DNA of 7,291 bases from Clostridiales bacterium (GTDB lineage Bacteria > Bacillota > Desulfitobacteriia > Desulfitobacteriales > Desulfitobacteriaceae). The translations under genes were made by a program, and so were the position numbers. The notes below the pieces were generated by a model. That model searched no databases. It was not told where the DNA came from and saw only the letters and a list, made by a program, of their open reading frames with translations. The stretch is taken from the NCBI GenBank assembly GCA_027357125.1, contig DAHVVW010000097.1, positions 1 to 7,291 on the forward strand, given 5' to 3'. Positions 1 through 6,448 of the stretch are shown here, piece after piece. Position 1 is the first letter of the stretch. Each line of letters starts with the position of its first letter.

Positions 1-826
1 AAGCTTTCAGAGTCTCTTTGTCCACTGGAATGTTTCTTGCCCGGTTTTGAATGGAATAGACGGCCGCTAAAAGCGCTGTGCCGGAAACCAAAGCGGAAAC
101 CACAAATACAACCGGAAAAAGCGCACTGTTCCACATCGGTCTGGCCTTGACCACGGCGAAAAGTGTTCCTGTACCACCATGCACCCCGAAAATCGCCAAA
201 GGAATTCCGATTATCCCCAGAATCTTCATCCAACGGTGGTCATTTTCCTTACTTTCTTGCGACAGGTCGGTGCTGCCCAAAGTCAGAACTTTCGCCAGTT
301 TATGCTTAAAAGAGTTCCCTCTCCGGGACAGGCGAATCAGATCCTGGCGCAGGGCAAAATACAGTTCGACTCCCAACAATGTAATATACAGAATATAAAA
401 ATGCACTTCCCAGGCCAGAACACTGGTAAGATTCCAATAAGCCAAAGGATGCCAGAAACGGTCCATCCTGCCCAGATCGAGCAAAACAAAATTCAATGCC
501 ACGACCATGCAGATAATGGCAGTAAAGAGCGCTATTTTCCCCACCCGTTCAAACTGCTGCATCCCAAACACATAGATTAAAGTAGACAAAAGAAAGGCAC
601 CCGCACTCAACCCGACAAAAAAGATATAGAAAGCCACCCACGTACCCCAGGGCGTGGTGCTTGTCAGATTGGTACTTGCCAACCCCTCACTGATACGAAT
701 AAATATGGCAATCCCGCCCACCAGCATTAAACTCAGCAGGAATCCGAACCAGATATTACGGCGTCTCGCCAGCATAGGCTGAATGTCAGGTTCCAGGTAC
801 TCTTCCGCTATCTTCGCCACAGACAT
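1..826 (-). CDS. NrfD/PsrC-family membrane subunit of a DMSO-reductase-type complex (3' end outside window)
   Basis: Integral membrane subunit that exchanges electrons between the quinone pool and the neighbouring iron-sulfur subunit. I translated the minus strand by hand from 826 to 1: 275 codons are open without a stop or frameshift and the gene continues past the left edge (family members are usually 300-400 residues). About six hydrophobic segments are visible (roughly residues 26-44, 61-88, 97-117, 135-158, 201-225, 231-258). The segment with PWGTWVAFYIFFVGLSAGAF (59-78) is typical of NrfD/HybB-like proteins, as is the HGGTG stretch at 216-220 followed by a Pro-Met-Trp. The ATG at 826-824 is supported by AGGTGG at 840-835, 8 bases upstream. 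It lies 67 bases after the iron-sulfur gene and is presumably cotranscribed with it. Family assignment is firm; the substrate of the complex is not known. Calling it TtrC-like rests on gene order only. Confidence 0.9.
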   Translation of the reverse strand, partial: MSVAKIAEEYLEPDIQPMLARRRNIWFGFLLSLMLVGGIAIFIRISEGLASTNLTSTTPWGTWVAFYIFFVGLSAGAFLLSTLIYVFGMQQFERVGKIALFTAIICMVVALNFVLLDLGRMDRFWHPLAYWNLTSVLAWEVHFYILYITLLGVELYFALRQDLIRLSRRGNSFKHKLAKVLTLGSTDLSQESKENDHRWMKILGIIGIPLAIFGVHGGTGTLFAVVKARPMWNSALFPVVFVVSALVSGTALLAAVYSIQNRARNIPVDKETLKA

Positions 827-834
827 GGACTTTT

Positions 835-840
835 CCACCT
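835..840 (-). promoter_or_regulatory. Ribosome binding site of the NrfD gene
   Basis: AGGTGG on the minus strand, 8 bases before the ATG at 826-824. It fixes the start of the membrane-subunit gene, which has no other good start nearby. Confidence 0.7.
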
Positions 841-868
841 TTCTTCAACTGTGTTTTCATTCTCTAGC

Positions 869-893
869 GCTGCTCCCAAAAGCAGCAGGGAGC
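869..893 (-). other. Intercistronic hairpin with two mutually exclusive folds
   Basis: Between the iron-sulfur gene stop and the NrfD gene there are two overlapping inverted repeats. GCTGCT (869-874) pairs with AGCAGC (881-886), leaving a 6-base loop. GCTCCC (872-877) pairs with GGGAGC (888-893), leaving a 10-base loop. They share bases, so only one can form at a time. No T-run follows on the minus strand, so this is not an intrinsic terminator. An mRNA-processing or stability role, or none, is possible. Confidence 0.45.
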
Positions 894-1559
894 TTAGCGC
901 AAGTAAATCACCCTTGGTTCCGTCCCTAATTCCTCCTTGAGACGGAAAGCCCGGGGACTGGCTGCCAGTTTAGCCACCTTGCTGTTGGGATCAGCTAAAT
1001 CCCCAAAATAACGGGCATCCCCCAAGCAGGTCTCCACGCAGGCCGGTTCTTCCCCCCGCTCCAGCCGGTGGAAACAAAACATGCATTTGCGCACCGTGCC
1101 CACCGGAGTTTTTCCCGGTTCCCGGGGTCCCCTTTTAACACCGTATTCCGGAGCCTGCACCTGGTCATAACCCAGCATTTCCTGGGCATAGGACTGCCCG
1201 AAGTCAAAAGAACGGGCACCGTAAGGACACGCTGCAATACAATAGCGGCAGCCGATGCAGCGGTCATAATCGATGACCACAATGCCGTTCTCCGCTTTAT
1301 AGGTTGCCCGTACCGGACAAACCTGGCCACAGGCAGGCTTATCACATTGCATACACGGTCGCGGCAGGTTCACCCGTTTAACATTGGGAAATTGGCCGTG
1401 TTCTTCTTCAAGCACGACATTATAGGACACTCCCGGCGGGGTTCTGTTCTCCGCTTTGCAGGAAACAGTACAAGTATCGCATCCGACACATTTGGCCAGG
1501 TCAATGACCATGCCCCAGCGCGGACCTTTTTTCGAGCCTTGCTTGTCCGCATTGCTCAT
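894..1559 (-). CDS. Four-cluster [4Fe-4S] electron-transfer subunit of a DMSO-reductase-type complex (DmsB/PsrB/TtrB-like)
   Basis: Carries electrons between the NrfD membrane subunit and a molybdopterin catalytic subunit. The 221-residue product, numbered from the ATG, shows four cluster motifs: C24-x2-C27-x2-C30-x3-C34; C69-x2-C72-x4-C77-x3-C81-P; C101-x2-C104-x2-C107-x3-C111-P; and C159-x2-C162-x11-C174-x3-C178. The long x11 spacing in the last motif is typical of the DmsB/NrfC/PsrB group. No signal peptide or twin-arginine motif is seen; many family members reach their site as cargo of the catalytic subunit. An upstream in-frame GTG at 1565-1563 lies almost on top of the AGGAGG at 1572-1567, whereas the ATG at 1559-1557 sits 7 bases from it, so I chose the ATG. 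It is the first gene after a sigma-54 promoter and is followed by the NrfD gene. Among sulfur-compound, tetrathionate, arsenate and DMSO reductases, sequence alone does not decide the substrate. Confidence 0.93.
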   Translation of the reverse strand: MSNADKQGSKKGPRWGMVIDLAKCVGCDTCTVSCKAENRTPPGVSYNVVLEEEHGQFPNVKRVNLPRPCMQCDKPACGQVCPVRATYKAENGIVVIDYDRCIGCRYCIAACPYGARSFDFGQSYAQEMLGYDQVQAPEYGVKRGPREPGKTPVGTVRKCMFCFHRLERGEEPACVETCLGDARYFGDLADPNSKVAKLAASPRAFRLKEELGTEPRVIYLR

Positions 1560-1566
1560 ATCCACT

Positions 1567-1572
1567 CCTCCT
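1567..1572 (-). promoter_or_regulatory. Ribosome binding site that decides the iron-sulfur gene start
   Basis: A perfect AGGAGG on the minus strand. It leaves 7 bases to the ATG at 1559-1557 but only one base to the upstream GTG at 1565-1563. The ATG is therefore the likely initiator. Confidence 0.8.
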
Positions 1573-1638
1573 CATTTTTCTTTCTAGCCTCCGTTTATTG
1601 CGAAATGAGACATTTATTTTTTATTAACCAACATTTTG

Positions 1639-1654
1639 TGCAAAACTTATGCCA
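1639..1654 (-). promoter_or_regulatory. Sigma-54 (-24/-12) promoter of the FeS-NrfD operon
   Basis: The minus strand reads TGGCATAAGTTTTGCA. This matches the RpoN consensus TGGCAYRNNNNTTGCW at every defined position, with the GG and GC dinucleotides at the required spacing. Transcription would begin near 1628, giving an untranslated leader of about 68 bases before the ATG at 1559. The gene directly upstream encodes an NtrC-class activator with an intact GAFTGA loop, which is the protein type needed to open this promoter. Confidence 0.87.
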
Positions 1655-1655
1655 T

Positions 1656-1703
1656 AAAAAAACGGCCATGAACCGGGCTTTTCAGCGCGGCACGGCCGTT
1701 TTT
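1656..1703 (-). terminator. Rho-independent terminator of the sensor operon (probably bidirectional)
   Basis: A perfect 10-bp inverted repeat (AAAAACGGCC at 1658-1667, GGCCGTTTTT at 1694-1703) encloses a second stem (CCGGGC with GCGCGG, one mismatch) around a TTTTCA loop. On the minus strand it is followed by a run of seven T (1662-1656), ending transcripts of the response-regulator gene whose stop codon is at 1751. The plus strand also has a T-run, so it could work in both directions. It lies between the candidate activator sites and the sigma-54 promoter. Confidence 0.85.
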
Positions 1704-1739
1704 CCTGTCAATTTGTCTTAATGTTCCTGTCAAAATGTC
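1702..1739. promoter_or_regulatory. Paired direct repeats, candidate activator binding sites for the sigma-54 promoter
   Basis: TTCCTGTCAATTTGTC (1702-1717) and TTCCTGTCAAAATGTC (1724-1739) match at 14 of 16 positions and are 22 bp apart, about two helical turns. Each holds two tandem TGTC(A/T) units 8 bp apart. They lie roughly 74-112 bp upstream of the predicted start at 1628, the usual range for NtrC-class activator sites. That the adjacent response regulator binds here is inference from position and symmetry. Confidence 0.65.
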
Positions 1740-1750
1740 ATAGTTATTAA

Positions 1751-3097
1751 TTACTCACTGATTTTATATTCCTCCAGTTTTCGATATAAATTACGCACAC
1801 TGATGCCCAAGACCTTGGCGGCCTGGGTTTTGTTCCCTTTGCAGGACGCCAGCACCCTGGCTATATGCCGTTTTTCCAGTTCGTGCAAAGGCAGGAGTTG
1901 AGCCTCTCCAAAAGTTTCAGGCGAATTGGGTTGCGGAATCAGGAGATCCCTCACTTCGATTTGCCTGTCCTGGGCTAAAATGATCCCTCGCTCAATCATG
2001 TGCGAAAGTTCGCGCACATTGCCGGGAAAACTATACCGGCTCAGAGCTTTCAATCCTTCCGCCGAAATTGAAACATCCTGTCCCCGTCCATGCAGGGCCA
2101 GGAAATGTTCGATCAGCAGGGGGATATCTTCTTTGCGCTCCCGCAGCGGAGGCAAAGTCAGCTTCATCACATTTAAGCGATAAAACAGATCTGCCCGGAA
2201 TTTGCCCTTGGGCACTTCCTGCTCCAAAATCCGGTTGGTCGCAGCAACTACCCGGACATTCACACTGCGCAGGCGGGAATCCCCGACCCGCCGGAATTCC
2301 TGGCTCTCCAAAAAACGCAACAGCTTAACCTGAAGGTTGAGCGGCATTTCACCTATCTCATCCAAGAACAGAGTTCCCTGATCGGCCACTTCGACCAAAC
2401 CCTTTTTCTCCGTGACTGCTCCGGTGAAGGCTCCTTTAACATGGCCAAACAGTTCCGACTCCAGCAGGTTTTCCGGCAAAGCGCCGACATTGACCGCAAT
2501 AAACGGCTGTTCCGCCCTGCTGCTCCAAAAGTGCAGGGCTTTAGCAACCAATTCTTTGCCGGTACCACTCTCCCCTTCAATGCGCACCGGTATATCGCTG
2601 TCGGCCAAACGAAGGGTCAAATCCAGGATATTCTTTATGCCCGGACTTTGCCCAATGATGGTGAACTTGTTCGTCCCCGCCAGAAGGGCTTGCTTTAAGC
2701 CTGTGTTCGTTTCTTTAAGTTTTTTCTTTTCCAGCGACTTGGCCGCAATTACGTCCAGTTCGGACAATGCATAGGGTTTACGCAGATAGTCATAAGCGCC
2801 CAGTTTCATGGTCTCAATAGCAGTTTCCACAGTACCATGCCCGGTCAGCATGATTACTTCCATGTCCGGGTTGATCTCTTTGCTCAGACGCAACAGTTCC
2901 ACGCCGTCCAGTCCCGGCAGCTTGATATCGTAAATTCCTAAATCAAAAGACTCAGTCCTGAGCAGCCGGGCAGCCTCTTCCGATGATGTCAGCCCTACGA
3001 CATTGCACCCCTTGCGCCGGAAACGCCCTGTCAATAATTCAAGCAAATCTGTTTCATCATCGACAATTAAAATACTGGAATTTCTCCACTCTGTCAT
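1751..3097 (-). CDS. NtrC-family sigma-54-dependent response regulator
   Basis: Cytoplasmic transcription activator that uses ATP hydrolysis to open sigma-54 promoters after phosphorylation by its kinase. In the 448-residue product (numbering from the ATG) the receiver domain occupies about 8-120, with the acidic pair D14-D15, phosphoacceptor D57, T85 and K107. The AAA+ domain spans about 145-370 and has Walker A GESGTGKE (175-182), the sigma-54 contact loop GAFTGA (222-227), Walker B LFLDEIG and the FPGNVREL segment. The C-terminal Fis-type helix-turn-helix is at about 420-444 (KTQAAKVLGISVRNLYRKLE). Domain order and length are standard and no key residue is missing. The ATG at 3097-3095 overlaps the kinase TGA by one base and is preceded by AAGGGGGG 9 bases upstream; a TTG three bases earlier is a weaker alternative. 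The likely target is the sigma-54 promoter at 1639-1654. Confidence 0.95.
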   Translation of the reverse strand: MTEWRNSSILIVDDETDLLELLTGRFRRKGCNVVGLTSSEEAARLLRTESFDLGIYDIKLPGLDGVELLRLSKEINPDMEVIMLTGHGTVETAIETMKLGAYDYLRKPYALSELDVIAAKSLEKKKLKETNTGLKQALLAGTNKFTIIGQSPGIKNILDLTLRLADSDIPVRIEGESGTGKELVAKALHFWSSRAEQPFIAVNVGALPENLLESELFGHVKGAFTGAVTEKKGLVEVADQGTLFLDEIGEMPLNLQVKLLRFLESQEFRRVGDSRLRSVNVRVVAATNRILEQEVPKGKFRADLFYRLNVMKLTLPPLRERKEDIPLLIEHFLALHGRGQDVSISAEGLKALSRYSFPGNVRELSHMIERGIILAQDRQIEVRDLLIPQPNSPETFGEAQLLPLHELEKRHIARVLASCKGNKTQAAKVLGISVRNLYRKLEEYKISE

Positions 3098-5277
3098 CAA
3101 ACGCTTCCCCCCTTAAGAACAGGCAAGGTTATGGTAACTTCCGTCCCCACACCCTTCCTGCTTTCCAAACAGATCGCCCCACCCATGCGGGAGATAATAC
3201 CATAACAAATGGAGAGCCCTAGCCCTGTTCCTTTTCCAATTTCTTTCGTGGTAAAGAAGGGATCGAATACTTTGGGCATATCTTTTTCTTCAATCCCTGC
3301 TCCATTATCTGCAACACGGATGACCAACTGGTCGTTGTCCCGGTGTGCCTGAACGGTGATCGAACCTCCAAAGGGCACGGCGTCAAGCGAATTGTTCAAG
3401 AGATTAACCAAAACCTGCATTAATTGCAAAGAGTCCCCCGTAAACTTAGGCAGGTCATCCGGCCAATCCTTGCTCAGATTAACCCCTTTTTGGGCATAGG
3501 AATGCTTAAACAGGGCCAGACTCTCCTCTAAAACCGCAGCCACATCTATCCACTCCTCCCTCCATTCCGACTTGCGGGAGAAATTCAGCAAACTCTGGGT
3601 AATCTGTTTGGAACGGGCAATGTTTTCCCTTATTATGCGCAAATACCGTGCGATTTCTCCTGAAGCAGCCAATTCTTGCTGTTCCGTTTGCCAACGTTCC
3701 TCCAAGTCTTCAGCGTAAACCTGAATGGTGGCTAACGGATTGTTGATCTCGTGCGCAAACCCGGAAGCCATTAACCCTAAAGCGGAAAGTTTATCTGCTT
3801 GCATCACCATTTCTTCCATCCTGCGCTGTTGCGTGATATCTTCGACCACAAGCAAATACTGAGGTTCACCCTCACGCACATGTTCTAGCCGGTAAATGCG
3901 GTGACGGAAGAGGCGCTGCTCTCCGTTCTGCGTCAAAACGGTAATTAAATCCTCACCGGACTGCATCTCCGTCTTGTTGAGCAACGGACAATCAGCGCAC
4001 GGGGCACCCAAGCCTGCCAACACTTGATAACAAGCAGTCTCAGGGCGTTGCAAACCCGGCCTGACCCAATTCTCCAAGACCGGGTTCATCCAGGCAACCC
4101 GGTGGTCGCGGTAGATTAAAGCCAAGCCGGCACCAATTCCGTGCACAATCGTGTCGAGACGTTCCTTTTCCTGCAGAAGTCTCTCGGATTGCTGACGCAG
4201 TTGCCCCACCATATCATTAAATGAGCTTGCCAGATGTCCCAGCTCATCCTTCCGTCCCAGGGAAATCTCAGTATCTGATTCTCCCCCGCCAACTTTTCTT
4301 ACTATTCGTTGCAAGTATTCAAGCGGTTTAGTAAAACTTAAACCGAAAAAAATACTTATAAGAACTGATCCTGACATAATTGTAACCAAAAACCAGGCCA
4401 GTCTGACCACCAGGGCGTGGATTGAGGCAAAAGCCACCGCAACCGGTTGTTCCACGATCACCGCCCAGCCCGTTCTCCGGATATTACTGTAGACTCCGAG
4501 CACTTCCTGCCCGTTCGTGCTAAGATACCGGTTAGGGACTGACAACTCTTCCGGATTCCCGTTTTCCATAAAATGCCGTACAATAAACAAATTGGCCACA
4601 TCAGTTTTTTCCAGCACCTTGGTGAAGTCGCTGTGAGCGATCAGCCTGCCTTGCGCATCCACCAAGAAGACATCTTCTTTGTTCCCGATATGCTTTGAAC
4701 TTACCAACGCCAGCAAACTGCGCAAGCGCACCTGAACCCCCACTCCGCCCACAAAGGTGCGCCCGTCCGCCGAATAATACGGCACAACTATTTTGACAAA
4801 AGGAATACACGTCCCCGTAAAAGTTACGTTACCGTAATATACCCGCCTGGTTTTTAATGCTTCCAGCATATCCGGTGTCCGCCAATTCAGAGATCCGGGA
4901 TCATTGACTATCTTGAACCTGTTTACTCCCTGGCGGACATTGCCGTCTGCATCCAGTACCACAGCCTCTTCAGCCATGGGTATTTCCGCCAGAATCCTGT
5001 AGAGCTGAATCTGACCTGTCCCCTGGAGCAGAGCAGAAGTGGGAAAATAGGCGTTTCTAAGCCTGTCCTCTGTTTGACGCAAGAGAGAATCCACTTCCTG
5101 AACCAGGTGCTCAGCCAGGAGCTTGTTTTGAATTTGCACGTTTTGTTCCAGATTATGCCTGGTAGAGAAAAAATAATAAAAACTGATTAAGACGACAGGC
5201 ACGATGGACATAACTACCCCAAACAGGAGCACACGGACTTTGATCCTGCTCCACCAGGGAATTTCTGATTTAGGCAA
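3097..5277 (-). CDS. Membrane sensor histidine kinase (dCache-HAMP-PAS-HisKA-HATPase)
   Basis: Senses an extracytoplasmic signal and phosphorylates the NtrC-type regulator encoded next. Numbered from the upstream GTG at 5286: TM1 at about 17-40; an extracytoplasmic domain at about 41-285 that resembles a dCache fold; TM2 at about 290-318; HAMP at about 319-372; PAS at about 375-485; HisKA with the H-box SGFAHEINNPLA and phosphoacceptor H512; and a HATPase with N-box (QVLVNLLNNSLDA, 624-636), G1 (DNGAG, 660-664), F-box (FDPFFTTK) and G2 (GKGTGLGL, 684-691). The PAS domain carries C419, C430 and C433 in a CYQVL-x6-C-x2-CP pattern, a possible redox or metal site. The GTG overlaps the upstream gene's TGA by four bases, but the AAGGAG at 5291-5286 ends on that GTG. 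A TTG at 5277-5275 lies 8 bases from it, so I chose the TTG (726 residues). Confidence 0.93.
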   Translation of the reverse strand: MPKSEIPWWSRIKVRVLLFGVVMSIVPVVLISFYYFFSTRHNLEQNVQIQNKLLAEHLVQEVDSLLRQTEDRLRNAYFPTSALLQGTGQIQLYRILAEIPMAEEAVVLDADGNVRQGVNRFKIVNDPGSLNWRTPDMLEALKTRRVYYGNVTFTGTCIPFVKIVVPYYSADGRTFVGGVGVQVRLRSLLALVSSKHIGNKEDVFLVDAQGRLIAHSDFTKVLEKTDVANLFIVRHFMENGNPEELSVPNRYLSTNGQEVLGVYSNIRRTGWAVIVEQPVAVAFASIHALVVRLAWFLVTIMSGSVLISIFFGLSFTKPLEYLQRIVRKVGGGESDTEISLGRKDELGHLASSFNDMVGQLRQQSERLLQEKERLDTIVHGIGAGLALIYRDHRVAWMNPVLENWVRPGLQRPETACYQVLAGLGAPCADCPLLNKTEMQSGEDLITVLTQNGEQRLFRHRIYRLEHVREGEPQYLLVVEDITQQRRMEEMVMQADKLSALGLMASGFAHEINNPLATIQVYAEDLEERWQTEQQELAASGEIARYLRIIRENIARSKQITQSLLNFSRKSEWREEWIDVAAVLEESLALFKHSYAQKGVNLSKDWPDDLPKFTGDSLQLMQVLVNLLNNSLDAVPFGGSITVQAHRDNDQLVIRVADNGAGIEEKDMPKVFDPFFTTKEIGKGTGLGLSICYGIISRMGGAICLESRKGVGTEVTITLPVLKGGSV

Positions 5278-5282
5278 GGCTT

Positions 5283-6278
5283 TCACTCCTTGATCGTATA
5301 AACCTTCTCCCCGTAACTCAAACCGACAGGGGACACACTTTCCCCAATATAATCAGCAGCCTGGACATTTATCTTTAATTGAACGGAGTCAGGCACTTCA
5401 AAAGGAATGCCGGCTGCCTCTCCCTTCAGCATTCTTATCACTAAGCGAGCGGCCTGGTATCCCTGATCAAAATAAGAAAGCCCGTAAGATGCTGTAAACC
5501 CTGCCTCAGTCTCACTTTCATAAAGCCCCATCACCGGAACCCGCTTTTGCAGAGAAATATCGCGAATTTCCCGGAACCTTGCTTCTAAAAAGTAGCTGGG
5601 CAAAACAAGTATGGAGTCCCGGGCAGAAAAGGAACGGCGGCGGAAAGACTCCAGATCCTGATCATTGCTTATCGGAATGGGCTCAATTGAATAGGAATCT
5701 TGCACGGACTGACGGGCCCGCTCCAGAGCGAGCACACTGGCCCGCAGACGCGGGTCATACAGGAGCAGGATGTGGGAGCGCTGCGGAAACAGCAGGTACA
5801 GGAGTTCCATCCGTTTGCCTGTCAATTCCACATGTCCGTTGGCCACCCCGGTTACGGGTATTCCCAACTCTTCATACCCTTTGATTAGCTGCAGATCCTT
5901 GGGGGATGTCACTCCGATCATAACGACGGGTATGGGCTTAGATCCCGCTAATTTTTCCATCAGAGCCTCAGCCTCCACTACTCCGGTAACCACGATAACA
6001 TCAGGCAGCCCCTGCACCAGCTTAAGCGCTTCCTCAGCCAGCTTTTTCTGATCGTCTTTAGCATTAAAAATCTCAAACGCAACCTCTGCACCCGTCAATC
6101 CCAGCTCTTGCAAGCCCTTCTGCAGTCCTTGAACTTTGATCATTCTGGAATCCCCGATCGTGAGAACCCCGATTCGGGCCGGGACCGCAGCAACCCCGGA
6201 GTTTGCACATCCGGCTAAAGTTTCAGTTAACACTAAAAGTATAAGCATCAACCATAATAAACCTGATAACTTCCTCAT
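5283..6278 (-). CDS. ABC substrate-binding-protein-like lipoprotein, probable sensory partner of the kinase
   Basis: The 331-residue product begins with a lipoprotein signal: MRK, a hydrophobic stretch to about residue 20, then the lipobox LAGC with C24 as the lipidated residue. The mature part (IGVLTIGDSRMIKVQGLQKG, then VIVVTGVVEAEALMEKL, VVMIGVTSPKDLQ, GVANGHVELTGKRMELL, ILLLYDPRLRAS, and VPVMGLYESETEAGFTASYG) has the two-lobed, Rossmann-like pattern of the ABC_sub_bind (TrpX/YtrF-like, PF04392) family. There is no permease or ATPase gene beside it. It is instead translationally linked to the histidine kinase, with AAGGAG inside its end and the stop within 5 bases of the kinase TTG. I infer that it binds the inducing compound at the outer face of the membrane and presents it to the kinase; a transport role with distant partners is not excluded. 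AGAGG lies 10 bases before the ATG. Confidence 0.85.
   Translation of the reverse strand: MRKLSGLLWLMLILLVLTETLAGCANSGVAAVPARIGVLTIGDSRMIKVQGLQKGLQELGLTGAEVAFEIFNAKDDQKKLAEEALKLVQGLPDVIVVTGVVEAEALMEKLAGSKPIPVVMIGVTSPKDLQLIKGYEELGIPVTGVANGHVELTGKRMELLYLLFPQRSHILLLYDPRLRASVLALERARQSVQDSYSIEPIPISNDQDLESFRRRSFSARDSILVLPSYFLEARFREIRDISLQKRVPVMGLYESETEAGFTASYGLSYFDQGYQAARLVIRMLKGEAAGIPFEVPDSVQLKINVQAADYIGESVSPVGLSYGEKVYTIKE
5286..5291 (-). promoter_or_regulatory. Ribosome binding site that decides the kinase start
   Basis: AAGGAG on the minus strand lies inside the last codons of the lipoprotein gene. Its last base is the first base of the candidate GTG start, which rules out normal use of that GTG. 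The TTG at 5277-5275 is at the ideal 8-base distance. Confidence 0.55.
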
Positions 6279-6329
6279 CGCGTTCCCGCCTCTCTGAAAA
6301 TCGGCCCCGGAGTGAGCAAGGTTTCTTTG

Positions 6330-6358
6330 ATTATAACCTATACACCTAATTGTGACAC
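6330..6358 (-). promoter_or_regulatory. Sigma-70/A-type promoter of the sensor operon
   Basis: The minus strand has a perfect -10 TATAAT (6335-6330) and a -35 GTGTCA (6358-6353, four of six matches to TTGACA) with a 17-base spacer. Transcription would start near 6323, about 45 bases before the lipoprotein ATG at 6278. Expression of the sensor genes would thus be independent of sigma-54. Confidence 0.6.
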
Positions 6359-6375
6359 GCCAAGATTTCCGTTAT

Positions 6376-6418
6376 TTAAAAAGAAAAGAGCATCGGAGGG
6401 AATAACCCCAGCCGCTGC
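6376..6418 (-). terminator. Probable rho-independent terminator after the chemotaxis-receptor remnant
   Basis: On the minus strand GCAGCGGCTGGGG, loop TTATT and CCCTCCGATGC (6418-6390) form an imperfect stem with one mismatch and a small internal loop, followed by a T-rich run (TCTTTTCTTTTT). It sits just upstream of the sensor-operon promoter and would insulate it from read-through. Confidence 0.55.
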
Positions 6419-6448
6419 CCTTAAGTAAACTTTTACCGCTCCACTCGT

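Noticed and set aside
78..580. Two overlapping plus-strand frames at the left end
   Set aside because: Both are antisense to the NrfD-family gene, whose minus-strand frame is open for 275 codons with clear membrane segments.
1504..1575. Small minus-strand frame beginning with ATG at 1575 (MRRSGYEQ...)
   Set aside because: It starts inside the ribosome binding region of the iron-sulfur gene, has poorly spaced upstream purines, and ends after 23 codons within that gene.
1068..1721. 217-codon open frame on the plus strand
   Set aside because: It is antisense to the well-supported iron-sulfur subunit gene and crosses its promoter and the terminator. Its composition follows from the opposite coding strand and it resembles no family I know.
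6353..6358. TGACA/TGTCA in the sensor-operon promoter as a regulator binding site (autoregulation)
   Set aside because: Only one five-base half-site is present, with no paired or tandem copy and no TTCC flank. It coincides with the -35 element, so chance is the simpler explanation.
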